Of a stretch of DNA of 64,000 bases, positions 55,814-64,000 are shown piece after piece. How positions within the stretch are numbered: position 1 is the stretch's first letter; each line of letters starts with the position of its first letter. A model generated the notes under the pieces. That model worked only from the letters and a program-made list of their open reading frames with translations. It ran no database searches and was not told the origin of the DNA. Both the position numbers and the translations under genes were made by a program. Source of the stretch: Dipteronia dyeriana (lineage: Eukaryota; Streptophyta; Magnoliopsida; Sapindales; Sapindaceae); contig CM065297.1 of NCBI GenBank assembly GCA_032871835.1, positions 41,417,098 to 41,481,097 on the forward strand. The letters are read 5' to 3'.

Positions 55814-57058
55814 ATAGACTCAAGTCATACAAGAGAGGTAGGGCACAAGAGATGAAAGTTGAAGTCTTGGTGCACGCAGATTGATAAAGCACTAGCAATG
55901 TCTTGCCAAGATGAGAACTATGGCACTTATGGGAGGAAACCCATTGAGGTTTGTTAACTTTAAATTTTCAAATTCTATTCTATGCTTATTTCTTTATTAG
56001 ATTAGTTTAGTTGATGGTGAATGATGATGTTTAGATGTTACTTGTTTGAGAGTATATTTGGTTTGAGATATTTGTTGTGATTTTTAACCTTTGTGATTAA
56101 GAATTGTGCTTCAAGGTTAGGTTCTTCATCTCTTGGATTCGACACACCGGCCACTTGCAAGTCTTGGAGGGATGAGCAGGCCAGGTGTGCTCATAATAAG
56201 TTCAGGAACCTACTCAAGTTTTAGACAAATGAGCGGTTGCATCGGTTTTATCTTTCTATCTCAATTCCAATTATTTTCACTTTATCTCTAAATCATTGTT
56301 TATCGATTTGTGAATATGGATGAATGTGAAAATTTCATTGAAAATCTTTTTTTGGGTTGTTTGTGTGAATATTGGTGAATGGAAACACTTGTGAATGATG
56401 ATACAAATTTGGTTTCCACAATTTTGCACTTATTGACTATTACATTTTTTTATGGGATGAGTCGAAGGATCTTATGGATATGCATAGAATTTACAGGGTT
56501 TTTTTATGTTGCCCAACTCGGTTTAGGGGTTTTTGAATCATGCATATACCCTGTATAGATATTAGAATATATAATAGGAAATTGGTTTGGGGGTTGCTAT
56601 ATCCCCACGTCATCAATTATGATGGGGATGCTTGATATGGATTTAGATTTCCTATCTCAAGTGCATGTACATAATTTATATATTTGCATTGAATTGCCTT
56701 ATTGTATGATGAGCCATTTTGAGTCTTTTTATGATTGTTTGGCATTGATTGTGCATGATAAGTGCCTAGAATGTTTGTTTTGAGTCTTGTTATGTGCGTG
56801 CTGTTAGGCCGGACTCTGTAGTCTTAAACATTGAAGACAATATTGAGTTTTGGTTTGGGGGTGTAGACGTCTTGTTGAATCTCGTCTTTTTCATTGTTTT
56901 GAGTCACTTATAGCTTTTGGTCCAATTTTTTTTATTTTCCGCAATGGCCAAATTTTTGAGCTTTCACTGGAATGGATGTGATGCCTTGAACATGTCTTAT
57001 GATGAGTCTATAGACGCATTGTGAGCTTTAGTAGCAAATCGTTGTCACTCATGGGATA
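55814..57058 (+). mobile_element. Element F, last piece: integrase end and 3' noncoding region
   Basis: After the ATAGA copy the integrase C-terminal frame resumes (LKSYKRGRAQEMKVEVLVHA) and ends at about 55885. The rest is noncoding and typical of Athila 3' regions, with ATTGAGTTTTGG plus GGTTTGGGGGTGT at 56851-56871, but the 3' LTR is not reached before element J starts at 57059. Confidence 0.72.
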
Positions 57059-59238
57059 TGTTGGGATTATGCTCACTAGCAAGAGTGTAATAATGTATTT
57101 GATAATATTTTCATATTAATAAAGTGATTTTTAGTTTAACAAATCTTAAAACATTTATAGTTTAAATATTATAATTATCAAAAGTAAATTATCATAAGGT
57201 CAAAAGACCATGAGAAATGAAGAATTGTTCATACATCTAGATATGTATGAGGTAGACACAGTTCTTTAGTTAGTCTTCAAAATTATTCAGAACTTAAGAT
57301 ATTGGTTGGGTGACTTTATATTATTAAATTTTTAGATTCTTATGTTAGCATTTGAGGGAGATCAAATTTGTTATGATGAGTCTAAAATCATCAAAGTGTT
57401 GTGTCTTTAGGCAAAACAATCTAGTGCACTAGGTGTATTGAATAGGATCACAGTGAGATACTTTATCTAGAAGCGTCAATGGATAATAGTTTTCACTTGA
57501 AGACAATCAGAGAGTCTACATCAATCCTGAGATAAATGATGGACTTATGTTTACAAGTTTTATCAATTGAGCCATCAATGAGTATGATTATATAGGATAG
57601 TCTATCCTCGATGGTTTGGTGGTATTCATTTGTTAATTGATAGAGGACTTCACTTATAGATATGGACATCGTGGCTTCATTTATTAAATGTAAGTAGAAT
57701 ACCATCATAAGGATATTTTGTGGTATTGGATATTAAATCTTAACGTTATGATTTCAATAGTTTCTATTGAAATATGGCTTATGCACAAGTCAAAATATCC
57801 AGGTTCAAAATATGGTTATATGAGTAGATATGGTAACTAGGAGAGCTATAAGCGGTCTTTGAGCTCTTAGTGATTACTGGTATTCTTCTCGAGGATATAC
57901 TATCTCCATTAAGATTGTCTAGGGTATGAATGACGAACATTAACTTATTCTATCTTTATTTAAGATTTTAATTTTAGTTATTTAATGGAATTAACTAAAA
58001 TTTATAGATCGGACCTAAGCGAATCATTTGTTGATTGTGGTAAGGTTATGTCTATAGGAGCTTAAATTTAGATAGCTTGCCAAGATCCTCAATGCACACG
58101 AATTTGCTTGAATCACTTGATATATTCTACCGGACTAATTTATGGGTCCATCTAGAATTGTTTTATGATTTCAAAATCCAAAAGTTTTGGAGAGATACAG
58201 TCCTGTGTGATCAAGACACGCGGGAACTCTTCAAAATACCTGGAATTAGCGGCCAAATATGTGGGAATCCTTGGGCGGCTCTAATGGGGTGCGATTAGCA
58301 TTCCATTATTACATTAAGAATATAATTTGTACATTTTTAATTAAATGTGTACATTTTTAATTAAAGGGGTTGTTTAGTTATATTAAAGTATTAATTGAAG
58401 GCATGTAGAGTTGTTTCTTTTTTAGAATGAATGGATCTAGTTCACATGTAGACTTTTTATTAAAGTCTAGTGGATTTAATAAAATGGAAAAACAATATAT
58501 GGCCTATATATATGGCTTGGGCAACAAGGGTTAAAGTTTATTAGCCTAAAACTCTAATTGACAATTGGTCAAATTAAGAAGTTTTTGTTGAAGTTACAAT
58601 TTAATTTATATTCAATAATTAGTTATTGGATAAATACACTAATGAGTTGGAATAAGAGTCTTAGTGTGGAAAAGAATTCTTCTTTGTGTGAGGTTTCTTG
58701 GGCAACACACAAATCCACCTTGTAAGAGGATTTGACCACCTATATATATATATATATATATATATATCATTATGAAGATAGGTGTGTGAGAATTCTACCA
58801 ATCATAGAGAAAAGAAAGGTGCATTTTTGTTTTTGATAGTGCACTAGTAGCCTTTACATCAAAAGGTTTTGTGTACAACAACGAATCGGGTTCACGCGAA
58901 TTTCAATCAGATAGATTGATACTTCACAAGTGACCAAACATTCTTTGTTTTGTCTAGGAGGATTATTGTAATAACAAAAGAAAAAGATTTTGATTGTTTT
59001 CCATCCTCAGGTATACAATTAAGAGAAAGGGAGCCCATACTCTTTTGTGATTCACGTTAGTGATTGGATTGGAAGATCTTACAGATTCAATTCGATGGAA
59101 CCTCAACCATCACGAGAAAATGGTACGATACTTTTATTATATGGTAATTAATCAAGGGTTAAGGTCCGTTCTTTTAAGGGAATTTTTTTTTAAATATACC
59201 CATCGAATTTTCAGCTTCCGCCGCTCGTTTTTCCTACA
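57059..59238 (+). repeat. 5' LTR of element J
   Basis: 2180 bases from TGTTGGGATTATGCTC to TTTTCCTACA, similar throughout to the LTRs of G. It contains (TA)n at 58741-58767. ORFs inside (57493-57708 on minus, 58077-58298) are shared LTR noise. Confidence 0.85.
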
Positions 59239-59240
59239 AA

Positions 59241-59252
59241 TGGTATCAGAGT
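59241..59252 (+). other. Primer-binding site of element J
   Basis: TGGTATCAGAGT, two bases after the LTR end; initiator tRNA-Met type. Confidence 0.8.
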
Positions 59253-60448
59253 CTAGTTTTACCCTTGATTAATTGATGTACATATACGTGAATATATATT
59301 TTTATTGTAAACATGCATGTTTTTAGAAAGAGATGACAATCTAGGAATTCACGTATATATTTACATTGGAATGTAAGGATATATATATTTTGTTATAATA
59401 TGATTTGTTATTGCTCAATTTTGGTCCTAGAATTACAATGTATATTTGTTTTGGAATTGTAACAAGGGTGGCTTATCATTGCCATAATTTCCTTCTTGGT
59501 AGTTACTAGTTTTTTTTGTATTTTATTGTTGTAATAAAAAAAAAATAGGCTGTAATATTTTCAAGTTTCGAAGAATCGAAGAATTGAACAATTCGAAACA
59601 GAAATAGTAGCAACGGAGTAACCTGGGGTAGTTGCACAAGGCTTCAGATGCATATGTTCCCGGTCACAAGACCTTTGGACTGTGGCCGATTGATGACTTT
59701 GTTCGCCAAGTTAGGATTAGGGTTTTGAATTTCAAACAAATGTAATTTACTTGTTTTTCTAGGACGAACCAAAATTGTGGCTATTTACTTTTCCGTAAAT
59801 ATTGCAATGTTTGTCATTGTTTGATAACATGTCATATAGAATAGGAGTGCCACCTATATATCTCTTTTGATATGAACATGGATTAAATGGTTTAGATATC
59901 TAATTGTCATCTAGATAACTTGGTAAATTATTCTATGGACTTTGATCACACCCCTTAAACAATTGAGCTGAAGAAGGTATTTGGAACGCCTATGACCTCT
60001 AAGTTTAGTTGAGCTTTATGTTTTGTGTAATAACCCCCCAAGGGGTATCAATGAATCGAATTTAGCAAGATACTTCCTTATAAGGATAGACTAGACAATT
60101 GACTCAAACGATTTCTACTCTCAAATGAGGGATATTCGTGAGGGAATATAATGAAGTTCAATAACTTGGTAATACACTTATTGTGATTTTATTAATATCC
60201 TCTCAAGAGTTCTTGTTAATAAAATTGCAAGGGAAAAATTGAAAACACTAGTTGTTATGTTAACAATTAAGTGGGACCTAGTCCAACTAGTAGATGGTAC
60301 AAACTCCTAAAGGAGGCGTGACGTTTATGGGTGTTGGATCACCGATGACTTTTTATGATTAAATTATTTTATTTAATTCAAGAAAAATATTTGAAAGTGT
60401 TTTGTCATGATTGTTTACTTACATAATCTTTGTTATTATTCATAAATC
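59253..60448 (+). other. Leader region of element J
   Basis: Noncoding. It contains AT-rich and poly-A/T tracts like the leader of G, and near 60300-60360 the sequence matched in G at 39300-39360. No gene seen. Confidence 0.7.
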
Positions 60449-61345
60449 CTGACCCCATCCCTAATCAACATCCTAAAAGATAATACTTTAATAACAGTGA
60501 TAATTGTATCACATGGAAAAGTAAAATTAGGTTGTTGTTACAAGTTGAAAAACATAAGTTTGTTCTATGTACCCCTAAGCCACCAACTCCTACCAATGAA
60601 TCTACTTAGGAGCAAAGAGACGAGTATCAGCAGTGGAACACTTAGATAAGATGGCCAAATGTTACATTATGGCCACCATCTCCGACGTGTTACAACAGCA
60701 ACATGAAGGAATAGAGACAGTTTTTGATATAATGATGTCTCTGAAAGAGATGTTTGCTATGAAGTCCAGGACTACTAAAAGTAAGGCAGTGACTGCTTTC
60801 ATGAATCTTAGGATGAAACCTGGACAGGATGTGAAAGATCACATGATGAAAGTCGTAGCACATCTCAACATTGTTGAACTCAATGGTGCTGAGATAGATG
60901 GTGAGACCATGGTTGACATGATTGTCAACTCACTATCAGACTCCTTTGATCAGTTCAAGTGGGACTACACCTTCAACAATAAGGAATACACCTTTAATGG
61001 CTTGATGCAAGATGTTCAAAGCACCGAGAAAATCCTTGTGAAATGAAAGGGTCAAGAGATTCATATGGTTGGTAAAGTTGGTACTGTTAAGACCCGTAAG
61101 AAGGTCAAGAAATAACTGAAGAAAAAATAACTTGGGCCTACCAAGAAAGAGACCAAGAAAGTAACCAATATTAAAGTGAAATGTTTCCTTTGTGATGAAA
61201 AGGGACATTGGAAAAAAATTTCCCAAAGTCTTAAGACAAGAAGGAAGAATGTAATATTAATTATCTCTAAACATGTTTTCTGGTAAATTCTACAGATTCT
61301 TTGATCATAAACTCTGGAGCCACTATTCATGTTAGTTATTCATTG
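60449..61345 (+). pseudogene. gag: gag and protease start of element J
   Basis: The gag start aligned with G (ATG 39218) is CTG here (60449), so the start codon is lost. The body is open at 60633-61045: YIMATISDVLQQQHEGIETV, DIMMSLKEMFAMKS, AVTAFMNLRMKPGQDVKDHM, AHLNIVELNGAEIDGETM and SFDQFKWDYTFNN. After a stop and basic residues, a zinc-knuckle remnant CFLCDEKGHWKK appears (about 61173-61208). The protease site reads INSGATIHV at about 61306-61332, where DSGAT is usual, so its catalytic Asp is changed. This shows what G lost by internal deletion. Confidence 0.8.
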
Positions 61346-61582
61346 CAGGGTTTAAGGAAAAGAAAAACTTGTGTTTAGGCAACGAAGCGTTGGTGTTTGC
61401 CAGTGCACGGGAGATATTAGAATTAATTTATATTCTTATAGGCATTTAGATCTAATAGACGTTTATTATGTTCCTCAATTCAAGAGGAATTTAATTTCAG
61501 TTTCTTGAAATAAATCTGGATATTCGGTTACTTTTAATAAAGGTTTTATTATTAGTAGGAATAACAAATTTGTTTGTAAAGG
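61346..61582 (+). pseudogene. pol: Pre-integrase fragment of element J
   Basis: LDLIDVYYVPQFKRNLISVS, then a stop and YSVTFNKGFIISRNNKFVCK, aligned with VYYVPEFKKNLILVS and FNKAFIISKNNNIICK in G. The match ends at about 61582 where element K starts. Confidence 0.75.
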
Positions 61583-62705
61583 TATTAATAGCCAAATTTG
61601 GCTAGGGACCAAAGAGAATTTTTTTGCTCTCTTAGCTCAAATTCAAGCCCGAGATTACCTGTCATGGAACCCTGGGTCTTGGAATCAAGCTGTGGAGCAA
61701 CACCGCAGAAGCGAATAACCACTTAAGGTGGAGCCCGATGAAGTCGAATCGAGCTCCTTACACCGATTCAACAATCCAAGAGAAGTCTGGTGCGTGACGA
61801 ACTAGGCTCCCCAAAGTCGAGATCACCTCGTAAACTCTCTAGAAGCCCGCCATTCTCTCCAAGAGAGACCCGTTAAGCACCAGGCTCGCACTATAGAAAT
61901 ACTTCATCTTGAAGAGGGAATATTCGGACCTATCTGGACAAGTAGCAGGATGTTTGCCAAAGCCCCTTCGCCACCAAAGGGTGTCCTAGAGGCCATCCCA
62001 AGCTGCAAGGGACCTGGAAAGGTCAGACCAAGCTGTTAATACCAAGGTCGGGGAATGGTTCTACCCCACCTTACGAGACAGTGAACACCAAACTCGATGA
62101 CCTTCTTGAAAAAACACGCCATGAATGCACACAAAATCATATCTATAACCCAACGAACATTAAAACAGTACGTACATGTAGAGCAAGTGATTGAGTCCAA
62201 AGAGGAAACAAACTTATCTCCACCAAAGATTTTCTCGAATCCATTATTAATTCGAAGTCAATAACTTTTAAATAAAAGATCCCGCTCGATATAGAGGAAA
62301 CAGATTCAGAGAATCATGGCTGGAGATTCACAAGCTTAACCTACTTGGACCATGTATAAATACGTCCAACATGAACGATGAAAAAAAATAAAGATACGAG
62401 AGGAGAGATTCTACTCTGACCTAAATTCTAGGATCAGAACATGACCATCGTTATTTTCCACTTCTCGACAGACACAAGGTTGTCATCCTACTGTACACCA
62501 GGGAGATTGATAGTATTTGAGAGATTTTTGTATAGCATACATGATCTATAATAAAGAGTTATATTCCCATTCTTATTATATTCACATTCAAACATCTGCC
62601 TCTGTTTGAACAAGTTAGGAACCTGAGGTACTAACCCTGGCCACTACCTGAGGTCCTGAGGGTGTTAACTGAAATTCCTCATCTCGAGTATATTTTCTGT
62701 TAACA
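61583..62705 (+). repeat. 5' LTR of element K (left end inferred)
   Basis: The right end TTAACA is fixed by the PBS. The left end is placed where similarity of J to G stops (TATTAATAGCC, possibly from TGTTAATAGCC). TATAAATA lies at 62355-62362. The GC content is higher than in other LTRs here. Confidence 0.65.
62355..62362 (+). promoter_or_regulatory. TATA box of the LTR of K
   Basis: TATAAATA, about 350 bases before the LTR end; the only good TATA in this LTR. Confidence 0.5.
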
Positions 62706-62710
62706 CTTTC

Positions 62711-62729
62711 TGGCACCGTCTGTGGCAAC
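62711..62729 (+). other. Primer-binding site of element K
   Basis: TGGCACCGTCTGTGGCAAC differs at two positions from the common Gypsy PBS TGGCGCCGTCTGTGGGAAC. Confidence 0.75.
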
Positions 62730-62777
62730 CTCACACCATTATTTTTACATTTATGAGTTTGTTATTTTGCAGTGATC

Positions 62778-64000
62778 ATGAGGATTCGCTCCTCTCAAGG
62801 AATGCCTGAGACCTCAGGACATTAGTATAATCGACCAAGAAAGGGTAGAAAAAGGGAAAGAAATCCAAGCATCACAAGCCAGCCTCATATCAGCCAGACG
62901 TTGAGCGGGCTCCAGCCCATTTAATGGTGAACCAAGCTATGATCAACCAGCATGTAGCAGCCATCATGGAGAATGTCCGCCTCCATCTAGCTATAGAAGG
63001 AATTGATCCTCAACTAGCAGATCTTGGTACTCGAGGAGAGGCGAGCAGACCCGTTGCCAAGTAGCCTGCCTTCGATCGACTCGGGCCCCTTCAACTGATC
63101 CCTGCCTATAATAGGACATGGGCTATAACTTGCATCTGGGATAGGCTAGGACCCATTCCCCCAGTCCTAGATAGGTCAACCTAATATCAACCTAGGCAGG
63201 TCAAGTCAAAAGCCGATGCTCCGCTGAGGTCACCTAGCAGCCCCCTCGACCGGTGATTTCAAGAAGCAAACCTCGAGCTGAAGCCGGTGGTAGCCGGTAA
63301 ACTACGTAAGTAGAGCCTGCCCCCGAGGATGATAAAGTGGAAGTATCCAGCTCATCAGGGCAGATCTGACAATGAGAGCTCCGAGGTCAATTCTATGAGG
63401 CATAAAAATAATCATATGAGGGACCTGCTGGCTAAAATACAGAAGAAGATCCAGCAGTTAAAAAGAGGAAAAGGTAAGGAGGTCAAAAAGTACCTTCAGA
63501 GTGAGATGAACTCTCCTTTTACCAGAAGGATTCAAGAAGTGGAGCTCCCATCAAAGTTTAAGATGCCCTCAGATAAATTCTCTGGCACGGAGGACTCTTT
63601 GAGCCACTTAGAGAGCTTCCTCTAACAAATGGAGGTCCATAATACAACTATGGCCGCCATGTGCCGGATGTTCCCTACCACACTAACAGATTATTCCAAG
63701 ACCTGGTTCAGAAAGTTGCCCACTGGTAGTGTGGACTCCTTTACGAAGCTGTCAACTGACTTCTACTCATAATTTTAGGATGTCAAACCTCATCCCAAGG
63801 ATCCCATCAATCTACAGTATGTGATTCAGGATAGAGGAGAAACCCTTCGGGCTTATATGGAATGGTTCCACAAGGAATTTATCCAGATGGGATTTTCATA
63901 GAGAAGGAGACCCTGCCCAATTTCCACAAACCTGTAGGCAGGAAAGTTGTTCCGATCATTCACCAAGCACGACTCAGAAACCTATCAGGAAGCGTACGAT
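62778..64000 (+). pseudogene. gag: gag of element K (Tat type), incomplete at window end
   Basis: A candidate start is ATG 62778 (MRIRSSQGMPETSGH), soon stopped. Weak coding traces continue to 63328. The longest frame is 63329-63625: a lysine-rich helix KIQKKIQQLKRGKGKEVKKY, then MNSPFTRRIQEVELPSKFKM and FSGTEDSLSHLESFL, then TAA. The capsid part continues in frame: MCRMFPTTLTDYSKTWFRKL, PTGSVDSFTKL and, later, VIQDRGETLRAYMEWFHKEF. These are the Retrotrans_gag landmarks of Tat elements, as in B and C, but the sequence is clearly a different family. It is defective because of several stops. Confidence 0.78.

Larger units (their letters stand above)
27690..57058 (+). mobile_element. Element F: Athila-like Gypsy retrotransposon in three pieces, host of insertions G and I
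   Basis: Piece 1 (27690-31045) has the LTR, PBS, gag, protease and the start of RT. Piece 2 (42914-45481) has RT, RNase H and most of integrase. Piece 3 (55814-57058) has the last integrase codons and the 3' noncoding region. The reading continues across the removed insertions: the RT linker over G and the integrase C-terminus over I. Motifs such as LELKPLPTELKYVYL, EEDTKPAREA, VVENVKNELV and GTYAYRKIPFGMCNAP, and the GGTTTGGGGGTGT box (56858-56871), are typical of Athila-type elements. The 3' LTR is not seen before element J begins. Boundaries at 27690 are approximate. Confidence 0.75.
57059..61582 (+). mobile_element. Element J: plus-strand Copia element of the G family, right-truncated
   Basis: It has a 5' LTR (57059-59238), PBS, 1.2-kb leader, gag, zinc knuckle, protease remnant and the start of the pre-integrase region (up to CKG near 61580). 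Integrase onward is missing from this window because element K begins there. Orientation is opposite to G. The base set before 57059 is GGATA; its partner is not in the window. Confidence 0.85.
61583..64000 (+). mobile_element. Element K: 5' end of a Tat-like Gypsy element, runs off the window
   Basis: An LTR (about 61583-62705), a PBS of the TGGCGCCGTCTGTGG type and a Tat-type gag follow in order. It interrupts the pre-integrase region of J, so it inserted later. Its LTR is unrelated to those of B and C and lacks their hairpin module. Confidence 0.8.

Overview
This window reads as nuclear DNA from a flowering plant, probably a dicot, in a repeat-rich and presumably heterochromatic region. 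I found no convincing host gene, tRNA, rRNA or CRISPR array. Nearly everything is decayed transposable element: LTR retrotransposons of the Copia superfamily (Sirevirus-like and a second long-LTR family) and the Gypsy superfamily (Tat-like and Athila-like), plus one broken PIF/Harbinger-type DNA transposon. Lineages are named from protein motifs, primer-binding sites (PBS), polypurine tracts (PPT), LTR ends and target-site duplications (TSD) read by eye.

Layout. (A) 1-2730: 3' end of a plus-strand Sirevirus-like Copia element, with its 3' LTR at 1048-2730. (B) 3026-14381: full-length Tat-like Gypsy element with TSD ATTAC, gag, protease, RT, two RNase H regions and integrase on plus, and an intron-containing Transposase_28-like gene on minus before the 3' LTR. 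(C) 14597-21260: relative of B with TSD AAACT; gag and the antisense gene remain but the pol block is gone. (D) about 21300-27035: PIF/Harbinger-like remnant with a Myb/SANT-like ORF1, an internal 1.85-kb tandem duplication and the N-terminal part of a transposase. (E) 27036-27690: short Copia LTR pieces cutting the transposase. (F) about 27690-57058: an Athila-like Gypsy element in three pieces (27690-31045, 42914-45481, 55814-57058), split by two minus-strand Copia insertions. (G) 31046-42913: Copia element with 2.27-kb LTRs and TSD GAAGG/GAAAG, itself carrying (H) 36543-38719, a solo Sirevirus-like LTR with TSD GAATC. (I) 45482-55813: Sirevirus-like element with TSD ATAGA that has gag and a Transposase_32-like ORF but no pol. 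(J) 57059-61582: plus-strand relative of G, truncated on the right by (K) 61583-64000, the 5' end of another Tat-like Gypsy element that runs out of the window.

Order of events. F is older than G and I; G is older than H; J is older than K; the Harbinger-like element is older than E. All coding regions carry stops or frameshifts, several of them CGA or CAG to TGA or TAG changes as expected from decay of methylated cytosine, so none looks autonomously active.

Points most worth a second look. A two-stem hairpin module near the 3' end of the LTR is shared by Sirevirus-like Copia LTRs (A, H, I) and Tat-like Gypsy LTRs (B, C), with different stem and loop bases but preserved pairing. Two independent elements (C and I) have lost pol but kept gag plus an accessory 'plant transposon protein' gene. 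The B LTR carries a 27-bp tandem array with TGACGTCA-type cores. The tandem duplication in D holds a hydrophobic ORF whose two copies differ mostly at third codon positions.
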